Below, piece after piece: positions 1-10,790 of a DNA stretch of 64,000 bases. Position 1 is the stretch's first letter, and every line of letters starts with the position of its first letter. The notes under the pieces were generated by a model. It searched no databases. It had not been told where the DNA came from and saw only the letters and a list, made by a program, of their open reading frames with translations. Where the stretch lies: assembly GCA_039000515.1 (NCBI GenBank), contig JBCFYV010001001.1:9011873-9075872 (forward strand). The letters run 5' to 3'. This DNA comes from Timema cristinae. Lineage: Eukaryota; Arthropoda; Insecta; Phasmatodea; Timematidae. A program made the position numbers and the translations under genes.

Positions 1-479
1 GCGCGGTCAGCGCTTCCTTTGTTTTGTTTATTTTTCGTCTCGATTCGTGACGTCTCTCATTGCTGACTCAATATGCCAGAATACGCTTTAATATATTATT
101 AGTGCCTTGATGTTGTTTAAAGTTAGGTATAGCGATTGCTATCATACAACGGACAGAAGCAAATACTAAAGGAATCATATTTCATTGGTGTAGAATAAAG
201 TTGAAACCCACTGGAGGTGTTGATTTATGAGAAAAATCTAACTTTAAAAATAAAAAAATAGCTACTTTGGTGACTGATTGGTCTAAGGAATGAATGTCCA
301 ACCCACGGCTTGAAATTCACTTGTGAAATCTGAGTTCACTCTGTATATATTTAAAATTGCAGAAATAAAAACAAATTAGGCTCTTGTTTTGATTATATTT
401 GTGTATCAGGTCCTATAAATTTCATGTATGACCCCCAGCCATTTCCTCAATAAATCATGTGGTCCTCATTCGGGGAAAG
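1..479. other. Non-coding, nothing recognised
   Basis: AT-rich sequence with frequent stops in all frames. The first 60 bases are somewhat CpG-richer but too short to interpret. No repeat shared with the rest of the window was seen. Confidence 0.5.
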
Positions 480-722
480 GTTGACCATGCCTGGTATCAG
501 GCTTCATTCACTCAGTATACTGCACTATCAATGATGAGAAGATTGGGGTTCAAATCCCATTAAGGTGTATTGAGGGTAGTTTTTCTTAAATAGCTATCCA
601 CTCTCACTGCAAAAGCTGGTTCACTTTCTATGAATTTAACCTTCCTTTTCCCTAACACAGTATCCTAATTAGTACCTAAGTGTGTAGCAAACGCGTATCA
701 AGACCGGGTGCTAAAAATAAAT
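480..722 (+). mobile_element. SINE-A copy, strongly eroded
   Basis: Follows the SINE-A order: a B-box-like ggggttcaaatccca near 547, the conserved middle (gggtagttttt, then cactctcactgc), the ccctaacacagta block and a decayed tail ending gggtgctaaa. The A-box half is barely readable and the tail has lost its cccgaacggg core. An old insertion of the same family as the clean copies at 19.8 and 29.7 kb. Confidence 0.6.
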
Positions 723-1221
723 TGCCCTTTGTACGTGTGTATGATAGTCAAATTGTATTTATAACGGTCTAATTGGAAATTATTACATATTTTGATAACG
801 TCATATAATTACTTGGTACAATCAAACGTCCTAACCATAATATTTATATTTCCAAAAACACGCCTAAAATAATGAGTAAAGTGTAAAATGCATATGCAAA
901 ATATATGTGCCTAAGTTAAAGCAATCAAATATGTAAACTAAGTACTTCATGCAAAATAAACTTAAGTATTTTTCTTTTCTTTTTTCAGGTAAAATTTTCC
1001 TTCATCAGTATTCTCGTCGCTGTTAAATTACATAAAGGTAGGCTCAGAATCTTTTTTCAACCATAGTCACCGTAGATACGGCACCAATTAAGCACCATAA
1101 TGGTGAACAAAGGTAAGCTTTAGTCTAATTTGCATATTGAAGCCATATCTGACAACTCGAATATCTACTAGATCTACTCTAATGAATTCGTATTGTAATG
1201 ACTAACATCTGTTTTGTTTAT
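723..1221. other. Non-coding, nothing recognised
   Basis: AT-rich; no ORF above 60 codons, no tRNA-like boxes and no match to repeats elsewhere in the window. Confidence 0.5.
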
Positions 1222-1468
1222 CACCACGTCTTACTACCCTTTCAGCTTATACGATTAAGTACTAATTTCGCTAATGGGTTAGTAATTGAGGAGGTTGAAT
1301 TTTAGGTGAAGTGAGCCCGCATTTGCTTCGAGGGAGAGTGGAAAACAATTTAAGGAAAACCACCCCCAGTTCACCCGATAGAGATTCGAACCTCTTGATC
1401 TACCCGCCCTCGGCAGTATGGCTAAACACGAAACTAACGCGTTAGCCAACTACGCCACCGAGGCGGGT
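1222..1468 (-). mobile_element. SINE-A, full length
   Basis: On the minus strand it begins acccgcctcggtggcgtag (A box), has a class-II-tRNA-like spacer, then the B box ggttcgaatctc, then the SINE-A body and a tail ending in cgtggtga. The tail hairpin is partly mutated (plus strand accctttcagct instead of acccgttcggg). tRNA-derived SINEs are transcribed by Pol III from these boxes and copied by LINE reverse transcriptase. Confidence 0.85.
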
Positions 1469-2568
1469 AATAAATAATATCCCTACTAGATATAGTCACT
1501 CCATTGATTATAAGTTCAACCTTCTTTACAAGCTAGAAAGGAACTTACGATTTCTAAAAATTAGAAAACTATCAATTTTTCATAAAATTTAAAAAAATGC
1601 TAACAAAGTATCATTAATGGCATTAATTGATTTCGTTTTATATTAAAATGTCGAGCCTGGACTAGCCTCTAAGCTTTAACAACCATCCGTGTCAAGTTTT
1701 CCTGTGGAGTCACACGTTATTTGAAAAATACGAGCAGAACAGAAATGTGGCCGCTTGAAGTGCTCTAAATAACAATAATTTCAGCGCATTCCACTTGATC
1801 TTCTCGTTGCAAGTTGAAATAGTTTCCGCTTTGTCCATTCTTCACCTCACTGATCTGCATGCAATAGCCAATCAGGGTTAAGATAGTCGTATCCTTAATA
1901 TATATTTATTCACACAAAAAAAGGAAAGTATTAACAATTAGTGTTTCTATGTGAGGTCCAAAACATTTTGGGTCAATATAAACTTACACGAGCATGTTAA
2001 GTACCAAGGCAATCATGCAGCGATAAATGTCACTCTGTGTTCTGTTTTCAATGCATTTGTGAACTTAGCTTTAATATTTCATACTTTGTGGATATTTCTT
2101 TCCAGAATAAAACATGCCACGTGCTATGTGTTGTTTAATAAATTAATCTAATAGCGGAGTTGAATGAGTGTCATTAAATGACGACAGTGAAAAAAGTATT
2201 TATTTGACTACTATAGAAGAAGAGTGGAAAAGAGGATTTAAAAATTAGTGAAGAAGGGTGGGAAAGGGTCACCTGTGTTTACCCCTGGGGCCGAAATAGA
2301 AGCTGGCCCACACGTATGCCAAACCGAACATAACATAAGCACGTGACGAACAATACCAATCGACACGCACACACGAAGATCTTTGAGGATTAGACGTGAG
2401 TTTTGATTAGATTTGACATTGTTGTCTTAGTCATACTAGTCTCACATTGATATTTTAGTGGAAAAAACTGATTTATTTTTCGTAGTAGTTAATTCTACCA
2501 TTTTATATGTAACTTTACTTTTAGAGACTTATGCAGTGTTTAGTTTTTCTTATTTGGTTCTTTTTAAG
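1469..2568. other. Non-coding, nothing recognised
   Basis: AT-rich. The only open stretch (66 codons at 1951-2151) shows no domain or repeat relationship and is probably chance. Confidence 0.5.
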
Positions 2569-2803
2569 CTCCGCGTCTTACTACCTGTTCTAGTTTTATG
2601 TTTGTGTACTAAATACGCTAGTGGTTTTAGGGACTAGGAAGATTATATAGGAAGCGTACCCAAATTTGCGTGGAGGGAGAGTGAAAACTAAATTTCGAAA
2701 AAAAATAGCCCTCATTACACCCGACCAAGAATCGAACCTTGATCTTCCCGTCATTGGCAGTCTAGTCTTCTGTGATAGTAGCACGTTAGACCACGTGGCC
2801 ATT
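2569..2803 (-). mobile_element. SINE-A, older subfamily
   Basis: Minus-strand order: ggccacgtggtctaacgtg (A box of the 'ggccacgtggtctaa' subfamily), B box ggttcgattcttgg, body with cactctccctccacgc, and a tail ending agtaagacgcggagct. The A box is close to true tRNA-Leu/Ser (ggccgagtggtctaag), supporting a class II tRNA origin. Confidence 0.8.
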
Positions 2804-2984
2804 TAAGAGGTTTTTAATCTTGTTATTGTAATACTGCCACGTGTATTGTTTCCAGGATGAGTAGAGTATGTTCAAACTGCACATATGATATAGTGTCATT
2901 GCCCAGTTGAACGTCTGCCAGTCAGGTGTCAAGAGATATACACTCCCATTTGATGTGTGTAAAGCAGAGCCTCTGTACTATCGG

Positions 2985-3030
2985 TCAAATGGGGACTGGG
3001 TGTATGAGAATTTTTTATCCGGACAATCCT
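2985..3030 (+). repeat. GTCAAATGGG repeat block, fragment
   Basis: Contains ggtcaaatggggactgggtg followed by atgagaa. This matches better-preserved blocks at 5668-5703 and 42379-42418 (gattggtcaaatggg... gagaacatatca). The family was recognised only by comparing these three places and its full extent is unknown. Confidence 0.45.
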
Positions 3031-3044
3031 CACTTTTAAGCTAG

Positions 3045-3205
3045 AGTTAGAATTTATAGAATATGTGCCCAAGTTTGCATACAGATTGGAAAATTATTTA
3101 GGGGGAAAACCGCCTTCCTAAGTACACCCAGCTAGGATTCGAGGCCTGGCCTCCCCGCAACTGGAATGGTTTTACGCCTTTGCCTACATGTCCACCAATG
3201 TGCTA
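3045..3205 (-). mobile_element. SINE-A fragment, eroded
   Basis: Plus-strand landmarks of an inverted SINE-A: tgtgcccaagtttgcat, gattggaaaattatttagg, acacccagctaggattcgag (B box complement) and cctccccgcaactgg. Both the tail and the A box are too mutated to place. Confidence 0.55.
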
Positions 3206-3930
3206 CCTAACATTTATTATTGGTATTTATTAATTCTACTACTATAAAGATTTTATAATTTTGTTTGTGTTATATTTACGTAAAGTACATACACACATTT
3301 GTCGATGCAAGCACAGATCTATTTATCCATAGGCTAGAAAAAAAACACACGAGGTAATTAAAGGATTTTGTGCTGTTTGTCATTATATGTACCAAATATA
3401 GTCTATTAATTTGATTTATTTTTCTATTTTATAAATTTGTTAATTGACAAGGACAAACTTAAAACACATCTCTTTCTTCCTCGTGGTTTGGGTGGGGGAG
3501 GGAGGAGGCTACTTTAAAACGCCAAACACGTCGCGCATATGAAAATAATGCCAACTGAAGCAATCTTTTTAACACCGTTACTTTCACCCCATATTGGCAT
3601 CAGCTTGTCTTTATACTCAAAATAAACCTCATTGGTTTTGAGTTGAGCCCTCATTTCTGCCCCTTCCCTCTCCAAAAAAACCACTGACCGACTATACCAG
3701 ATATCATCAGCCAATCTCAGCGGCCACTTCATAAGATTAAAACCACAGACCGGGCTAATGCATTTTCCCCCCTTCTTTCATCTCTATCGTTCTATCTCTA
3801 TCATCTACATTTTTTACCCCTTTATTTTACCTTCCCATCTTCTACTAGGTACATCATCAGCAGTTTGAAAATTATTATTATATGTCTTTTGTAGCTAGTA
3901 CGTGTCAATACGCAAGATTTGAACTGAAGC
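3206..3930. other. Non-coding with a pyrimidine-rich stretch
   Basis: Mostly AT-rich. Positions 3768-3850 are strongly C/T-biased (tttcatctctatcgttctat). A 72-codon minus-strand frame at 3514-3732 has no recognisable features. Confidence 0.45.
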
Positions 3931-4440
3931 TTTCTGTTGGCTTTGCTCAAGAGAGAAGAGTATAAAGGGAGAAAGAGCTATATTAACATGGAAGAATGAG
4001 AGAGTGAAAGATAACTTTGTTTCTCGTGTAGGAATACTTTTTGTCCATAATGGCCGCCCGTTGAAACCGCGGAATAGTTACACGTTGGGTAGGTGTTGCC
4101 CGTTGGTTCTTCGTCCTGAATCTTTGGCTGCTACCAGAGCTGCCGCTACTTCTGAGACTGCCATTGTAGAAATAATAATACTAATAATGAAAACCTCTTC
4201 TTCACGCAGCATGGACATTTTGACTTTGCTGACATTTCTCTGTCTATCTAACTCTCTTTCTATCTCTCTCCATCCCCACAAGTTCGTGTCTAATGTTGTA
4301 CCGAGAACTTCTGCGCATCCGGTATTTATAGATCATTTAGTGTTTTTGTTTGTTCAGACGCTGCGTTTGGATCTCGCCTCTTCTCGAACGACACACAAGT
4401 TGAATTTGAAAAGGGATTATTCTTCATAAGCGTTTCCCAC
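3931..4440. other. CpG-richer block with overlapping open frames
   Basis: Less AT-rich than its surroundings. Open frames exist on both strands: 141 codons plus strand (4004-4429) and 67 codons minus strand (4078-4281). The minus-strand peptide has a hydrophobic stretch (VFIISIIISTMAVSEVAAALV), and a possible GTAACT splice donor lies near its 3' end. This would suit a first coding exon or a 5' UTR, but no family was recognised and the double-sided openness may be compositional. Confidence 0.25.
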
Positions 4441-4555
4441 AATCTCAAATTTATAAGCAAGGTCGAACAATAATTTGCTGGCTCGTAAATTAGTATTTTT
4501 ATAATCAGTGTATTTTTTTCACGTGACTGTTGGTAAGATAAGGGACTGTTAAAAT

Positions 4556-5173
4556 CTACCCCTTATATAGGGGTGTATTTTAATTGACGTCAAATATTTT
4601 AGGGGTGTATTCCCATCGACCAAACATGAAAAAATATTAAGAAATGGTTAATTTCTGAGGTAGGAGGAATCGTACTGTTAATTTAGTAAGCAATCCAACA
4701 GAATAAGTAATACAAATTTAACAAGGCAACGTTTAACAGAAACAAATGGGTAACATAACACATAACATGCTGTTAACAAAATTTGTTCAAAATATGGTCC
4801 TGCCCCATTGAATTCTCTGAGCCTGCATTCCACTCTTTATCGTATTCTGTAAAGATACCAGGCCTGTTACGTATTTGCTCACATCCATTTACAATACATG
4901 GTCTTAAAACGTCAATATTGGGCGAAGGAGTTGTGTAAGCAATTTACAATGTACCCGGAGATAAAGACCCATTGGTTTCAAACGTAATGATCGATCAGGC
5001 CATTCGATGGATCCTCCCCGATCAATCAATTTTTAAGGAAAGTATTTAATAACTCGAAAACTAGACGTTTCTAGATCCATGTTTGTATGATCTTTTAATA
5101 GTGTTTGGTTGATGGGAATACGCTGCTAGAAACTTAAAACACCAATTAAAATACATCCTGTATAGCACAGGGT
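4556..5173. mobile_element. TIR DNA transposon remnant, about 0.6 kb
   Basis: Two inverted arms of about 60 bp enclose 470 bp. The left arm (4570-4627) includes gtgtattttaattgacgtc and gtattcccatcgaccaaac; the right arm (5101-5160) includes gtgtttggttgatgggaata and accaattaaaatacatcc. Similarity extends outward to cccctta on the left and cagggt on the right. No target duplication was read with confidence and the interior has no long ORF, so this is a non-autonomous element of undetermined superfamily. Confidence 0.7.
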
Positions 5174-5329
5174 CGCACAGGAATAAAAATCGAAACCATT
5201 AACCGTTAAGAACGTATAGTTTTGAATAGCTGTCAATCAATTGGGTTTCACTTTGGTTCTCTAATATTCATATCAGTCGAAAACAAATTTGTATAGAGAT
5301 TTATAATCTGTTGTCATTTGTCAAGCAAT

Positions 5330-5720
5330 ACTGAAGAGGCTAGTAGTAGTGGCTTGGAGAAGATTGTTGTCAGGGTAAGCAGAGGTATTTGAAATACAAC
5401 ACCTGTCAAATGGGTCTCATTTCTCAGAACACACACTGACTTTGGAGTGTTTCAAGGGTAATCAGAGCTTTTTAATACTGTACCTCTGATATGTTCTCAC
5501 TCACATGTGAGTAATCTACTGAATGATTATAACAATTTACAGGTACATTTTCAAATGACCCTGCTTACCCTGGCAGCAGTCCAAGATATGCCACTACTCA
5601 TTGGTCAGGTATAAACGGGAATACATTCCATTTTTAGGTATGTAGAGTGGAGCTTATATTATATGATTGGTCAAATGGGAACTGAATGGGTGAGAACATA
5701 TCATATGTAAGTTACACGGC
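5330..5720. repeat. Inverted-repeat block with GTCAAATGGG module
   Basis: The segment at 5345-5400 (agtagtggcttggag, tgtcagggtaagcagagg) is matched in inverted orientation at 5545-5605 (accctgcttaccctggcagc, tatgccactactc). A second inverted pair is tgatatgttctcactca near 5488 and gggtgagaacatatca near 5688. It ends with the module gattggtcaaatgggaactg, also found at about 2.99 and 42.38 kb. Probably an eroded foldback DNA element. Confidence 0.5.
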
Positions 5721-7081
5721 ACTAATAGCTTTAAATTGTAATTTGTAAACTATATCCTATTTTTAATAAATTTACAAAATCATTTAAAGTTAGTTGAATA
5801 ATCTCAAACTCACTACCATATAATATATCCCTTACAGTTAGCTTACGTATACATACACTATTATTATCTCTATTATTACAAGTATCTACAGCCATGTGTG
5901 AAACATGTATTTTTTAAATACAGTATTATTGTTTTTTATTGATAGGGCCTACCAACTTTAAGTGACTTGTCTTTGTCTAAGAGATAACATAAGAACACAA
6001 TTTCTCCCGAAACAACGCCTTCTTAGGAATTCTAACCAAAATCAAAATGAACCAGTGCCCTCAAATGGAAACTTGAACTGATTAATAATAACACAACAAT
6101 GTAATCTCAGGGATTCAAAACAAATTCAAATGGAGTTAAAAATCAAATGGGACAGAACCCAAATGGACAGGAGTGCAACATTCTTATGATGTTTTCTAAC
6201 ACAATCAGAACCGATACCGTTAAAATACATATTTATAAACTGGAACTGATAGAAAACATTCTGTTTGACTCACCGATTCATACGAGAGTAGTCAACATTG
6301 TTTGACCTTCAAGCTGCACGCACAATGTCACACACACTCTAAGATTGGTGTAATGATAGTTTCCAATCAAATTTGCATTGTTAAGGAAATCCTGACAACA
6401 ATGCTGTCTTGTGGTGATTTTGTCGTTATAGACGTTCAGCGAGACATGAATGAGAGTTCTTAAAATGTTGAACGAATTGAATTTACATTTCTTAAGAGTT
6501 TTTCGTCTTCTGATATTTGTGCCGTTAGCTATAATTAAAGTTTACAGTGATAGTACCGTTACATCGAATGAAAACTTAAAATTTGAAACAAAATAACATT
6601 CCAACAATCTTATTTATTGATGCAACTGTGTGTGTATGTTGTGTACCAGCAGAAGTTACATTTCACTTCTTTCTACCCATTTTTAATACATAAAAAAAAT
6701 CTAATCAAAAATTTTAAAATTCCCGCTTCGAGTTGCACATATATTTGTACACAGGGGCTACTAATTTTAAATGTTGAGCTTTATGTGCGCGGTAGATATC
6801 ACACAATTCTCAGTCATGACAAATAAACTATTTTATTAATATAGATTATAACTTGGAACACACATTTTCTAACGTTAATTGACTTCATTGGGATGAGTAG
6901 TTTGGTGTAGAAAATTCAAACCATAATGGCTGCCGTGACATAACCTATGATATATTAACTTTATGTCTGACAAACTACAAACCCGCACCTGATGGTACAC
7001 ATGGTCTAAGGATCGCATTAAATGGGATTCTCGATATAATGAGAATAGAAGATTTAATCTCGGTTGAATGCACCGATGATT
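5721..7081. other. Non-coding, nothing firmly recognised
   Basis: AT-rich, no supported gene. The short word caaatgg recurs four times between 6060 and 6170. A 69-codon open frame at 6617-6826 has no recognisable feature. Confidence 0.45.
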
Positions 7082-7090
7082 GATATATAT

Positions 7091-7123
<33 letters not shown>
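7082..7123. repeat. (TA)n microsatellite
   Basis: About 40 bp of near-pure TA with one aa interruption, directly next to the 7124-7273 hairpin. The apparent 86-codon minus-strand frame crossing it (YIYIYI) is repeat translation. Confidence 0.9.
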
Positions 7124-7124
<1 letters not shown>

Positions 7125-7273
7125 AATAGGTTCAATAACGTTTATAATCACTAAAAAGTTCCTTCTTATAAAATCGGACTGCAGAAAGAATGGGAAAGCC
7201 CCAGTGGTTATATATATGTCCGATTTTTATAAGAAGGAACTTTTTGGTGATTATAAACGTTATTGAAACTATT
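7124..7273. mobile_element. Foldback hairpin element, 55-bp arms
   Basis: Left arm 7124-7178 and right arm 7219-7273 are nearly perfect reverse complements around a 40-nt loop. Arm landmarks are gtttataatcac, aagttccttcttata and atcgga. A 150-bp unit with terminal arms beside a TA tract fits a very short MITE; transcription would give a long double-stranded stem. No second copy is present in the window. Confidence 0.75.
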
Positions 7274-7558
7274 TCAATTTTTCACACGTCAAGACGTGTG
7301 ATCTAAAACTGTCACTTTTGAAATATAGTCTATATACTTATAAAATAACACTATGTTGAGCGCAAAAAATATGTTTGTATTTTCTAAACGTTATTTTCTA
7401 CGAAAAGCCTTCCACACAAGCTAATGCGGGCGCCATTATTATAAGAAAGCCTTCCTTGAATTAAACTCTTAATAGCTTTAGTGATAGAACATACTAATAA
7501 ACCAAACTACAAACTTATAAAAGAAATATTGCATTCTTTTTTTTATTTATTTAATGTT
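7274..7558. other. Non-coding, nothing recognised
   Basis: AT-rich spacer between the foldback hairpin and the interrupted SINE-A. Confidence 0.5.
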
Positions 7559-8092
7559 TTAACACTGCGCCTTACAACCCGTTTGGGCTATAATATTATG
7601 TGTTAATTACACTTATATGTTGTTAAAATTTAGAGTAAGCGTTCCCAAATTAATGTGGAGTAAGAGTGGGAAGAACCTTAGGAAAGAGTCACCCTTAACA
7701 CCCCAACCAGGATACAAACCCTCTATCTACTTGTCAGAAGGTGACCTGGTGGTCTAGGGGTAAGGTGTCAGACTTCTGTTCTGGCGGCCGGGGTTCAATC
7801 CTCGGTCCCGGCACAGATCTATCTGATTTCCAAACCCTCCTACACCTCTGACAAGACATCTTGTGAATGTGTGGAATGCCAGGTCGCCACCGTGGTTCGG
7901 ATTCCACGTTAAACTGTAGGTCCTTCATTTCATCTCACAATAACCCTCCATTTACACATTAGCGTAAGTGCGTATAACCCGAACGGGTAGTAAGACGCGG
8001 TGCTAATAATAATAATATACTTGTCAGAAATTGTCCAGTATGTTGATAGAGTGATGCTTAAGACCATTCGACCACCGAAGTAGGTTCACATC
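7559..8092 (-). mobile_element. SINE-A interrupted by a SINE-B insertion
   Basis: An old minus-strand SINE-A (tail at 7559-7595, body to 7727) is split by SINE-B at 7740-8017. It resumes after the duplicated target at 8030 with its tRNA head (atgcttaagaccattcgacc, accgaagtagg). Removing the insert and one 12-bp target copy restores the SINE-A order. This is direct evidence that SINE-B moved after this SINE-A was already established and mutated. Confidence 0.75.
7740..8017 (+). mobile_element. SINE-B, full length, 12-bp target duplication
   Basis: Begins gtgacctggtggtctagggg, a tRNA-Glu/Asp-like A box, followed by the B box ggggttcaatcctcgg. The SINE-B body follows (ccaaaccctcctacacctct, tgccaggtcgccaccgtgg) and then the shared tail (cgtataacccgaacgggtag, aagacgcggtgct) with an aat repeat. 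The 12-bp sequence tacttgtcagaa is present on both sides (7728-7739 and 8018-8029), as expected from LINE-mediated insertion. Confidence 0.95.
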
Positions 8093-9279
8093 ACATTAAA
8101 CTCTTACTGTATTTTTTCAATTGTTTCTAGCCACCGAGTTTTTATAACTCAAGGTTATTTTAAGAAATATATAGGATGTTGAATGTTTCATACAGACTGA
8201 CATAGAAATAAAACTGGTTTTGATGAGGTGATGAGTAGCGTGCAGTACATACAGATAATCCTCTTCGCCTTCCAAAAGGAAAAATTAAACTTGAATAATG
8301 AGGCTTGTACAAAAGACACCTCAACAATTTTTTAGTTCAGACCACACAAGTGTTATTTCTCGTTTCGAGCATCACCAGATCAGCAGGAACCATTCCTTGT
8401 CGAGTACGACACCTACATTTCTTATTTTCAAAGCCCGCGAAAATACCTTTGCCCACTCGGACATAAAGCACCTCTTCCTCTGTTTCATACTAAAGCGACT
8501 GTACCTTTTTCAAGTGGAAACAAAAATTTTTGCCATTACTTTTGTACGTGCCTTTATTACCTTAGCTTTCGTTTAGTTCTTCTTTTCTTACCTTTCCCCG
8601 AGAAATTGTTTTTGTTTTATACTTATCCTTTTTGCGGGTGAGCGCGGTATTACTCCTATTATTCTAAGCATTTTTTGTTTCAATTTAAAAACTTCACTTA
8701 TTTATTTTTTAACTTCTTCTTGAGCAAATTCTTATATCCATTAAGTTATTGCTTTTAAAATTAATCTCTAGATTACGATTTCTGGGCGGATTTTATGTAG
8801 CCTTACAGAAACTTTACGCTTCTGTTTAATGTCTTACCCAGTAAACTATATTGGATGATATGATGTGTTTGCAATCACGTAGTAATAATAATTATAATTG
8901 GTTTTATTATACCTTTATTGTCAGGGCTACAAACTTCGTAAACCTCACTGTTAGTTTCTCACTTGCCTTTACAACACGTTAAAGATTAAAAAGACGTAGA
9001 CAGGAATTCGAACCAACAACGTATCCTAGTGTAAAATATAGATATCATTATGGAAAATGTAATTAATGAATAACGTAATAATATACATTTTAATATGGGC
9101 TTTGTTATACCATAAAAAAACGTGAGAATATAAGTGTAAATATGAACATTATCAACCCATGATTAGTTTAATAATAAAAGTGGTAATATGGGCAACCCCA
9201 TGAATAAGGAGAGAATAGTATCACTAAGGTGAATGTTAGTTTATGACTAATGGGAGAGTAGTAAATACTAGAATTGTTG
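8093..9279. other. Non-coding, nothing firmly recognised
   Basis: A 92-codon open frame at 8298-8576 has slightly more balanced base composition but no recognisable domain. The rest is AT-rich. Confidence 0.4.
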
Positions 9280-9530
9280 AAAATAACCATATTTAGCATG
9301 GGAATATAACTATCAAAGCTATCAAAGTTAGCCATATCTAGCAGGAGAATATAAATAGCACAGAAAGCTATATCTAGCAGGATAATATAATTATTATCAC
9401 AGCTGTTTAAGTTAACCATAACCAGAAGGGTAATATAATCATCAAAGCTAGCCATATCTATCAGGAGAATATAAATACTCAAGTTAGCCAAATCTATCAG
9501 GAGAATATAAATATTAAGGTAGTCAAGAAC
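9280..9530. repeat. Degenerate minisatellite, TATCAGGAGAATATAAAT core
   Basis: About six imperfect units share the core (c)atatctatcaggagaata + taaat, separated by variable spacers that include caaagctagcc; unit spacing is roughly 35-60 bp. The minus strand stays open for 130 codons only because the repeat is stop-free in that frame (repeated YILLIDMA), so this is not treated as a gene. Confidence 0.75.
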
Positions 9531-9643
9531 ACCCATGTTTAAGATGTGAGCTAATCTCAAGGTGGACTCTTTTTCTCTGACCCCAGTTAGAAATAAGTGT
9601 CAATTTGGACCAAGTTAGCTTAATCAAAGACAGCACACAACTA

Positions 9644-9856
9644 CAGTAGCCCCATGGCTTCTTTGGTGCTGACTGACAGCTCACAGCTGACTTCTGACAG
9701 TCAACATTTAGTATATACCTAAATTTTGACTCTCAGAAGTGACAGCTGCTAAACACATGTTTTTTCAGCTCATATGGTTTGGCGTAAGGATACATAATTT
9801 GGTCTGGTAACTTTTCAAAGCTGTCAGTCAGCACCAAAGAAGCCATGGGACTACTG
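9644..9856. mobile_element. TA-flanked MITE, copy 1
   Basis: Terminal inverted repeats begin CAGTAGCCCCATGGCTTC and continue through TTTGGTGCTGACTGACAGCT, with the mirror end at 9800-9856. A TA dinucleotide flanks each end (9642-9643, 9857-9858), as for Tc1/mariner-like targets. The interior holds a second palindrome around gtatatac. Related copies are at 36164-36398 and 41701-41922. There is no transposase, so it is a non-autonomous element. Confidence 0.9.
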
Positions 9857-9858
9857 TA

Positions 9859-10499
9859 GCATGTGAATATCAAAGTGTACGTCTCCATGAGTTCTGCAGC
9901 GAAACACGTAAAACACGCACCGGACGTAATCACGCCAAGGACGAAGAGACATAAAAGTCCTAATCTATTCTCTTACCCAGTCATTTGTAATGATGGGAAC
10001 ATGGCTTTGCTTGTAATCATTCCCCCCTTTTTTTTCTAGACCTAGAATCTCTTGTTCTAGACAGTGCCTATTTTTTCTTCATTAAAGTGGTTTCTGTAAA
10101 AAAAAAAAAAAGTAGAGTTTCTTCGGAAACATTTTCGTGGTTAAGCGTTATATAGTTTTTATATCACTCTTATATGACATTTTACGACGTTAATTAGCTT
10201 TCTGTCGGATGTGTTTTACATTAATATAAAAAATATCTAAAATAAATAAGGGTTTGTTATTTGTGTGTTTTTTTAATATTGTTAGTAAAAACGAAGAGGC
10301 GTATTTTATTTATAACTAACACGAAAGATTAGGAAGTAATTCCCATGTTTGTTTTTAAGAAGCTGATGGTTTTGGGATTGGAAGGTTTGGTATAGAAGAG
10401 GGGATTTAAAAGGGGGGGGGGAGTGCTTCTTTTTGACAAGCTCTTTTTGTCACTTGACTTATGTATCGCTACATTTCCCACACTTTTTGGTTGGTTCCC
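9859..10499. other. Non-coding
   Basis: AT-rich with short homopolymers: A near 10099 and G near 10411. No gene or shared repeat was seen. Confidence 0.45.
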
Positions 10500-10790
10500 A
10501 CTATATTTAGGCTCCCCTCTTCAAAGTATTCAGTCACACTGAGTTGATTTAACCGGAAAACAAGGAGGAGTGGAGAGGGACGTGGTGGGGGTACGTCGTG
10601 GAAGGGGTAAGAGGCTCTTTACTAGACGCTGTAGGGAGGGAATGGAGGGGACATTTGATCGTGTCAGCGACTCTTGGTACGCTTCAAAAGTCGCCTCGCC
10701 ACTCAAACCGACTTGACTTGTCTTCATAAAATGGGCGGAGAACACACAAGCCTCTCTCTCTCTCTCTCTCTTTTTTCTACCACAAGTAAA
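10500..10790. other. CpG-richer block with CT microsatellite
   Basis: GC-richer than its flanks with several CpG, followed by a CT tract near 10751-10772. A 71-codon minus-strand frame (10530-10745) shows no known family. It could be part of a 5' UTR or promoter; the sequence alone does not decide. Confidence 0.25.

Noticed and set aside
4004..4429. 141-codon plus-strand ORF as a protein gene
   Set aside because: No recognisable domain, and the opposite strand is also open, which points to composition; kept only as a block of interest.
7734..7928. ORFs at 7.7, 14.2, 16.6 and 61.6 kb sharing [17 protein letters not shown] peptides
   Set aside because: Translations of SINE-B copies, not genes.
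9168..9560. 130-codon minus-strand ORF with repeated YILLIDMA
   Set aside because: It is the translation of a degenerate minisatellite lacking stops in that frame; no start context or domain.
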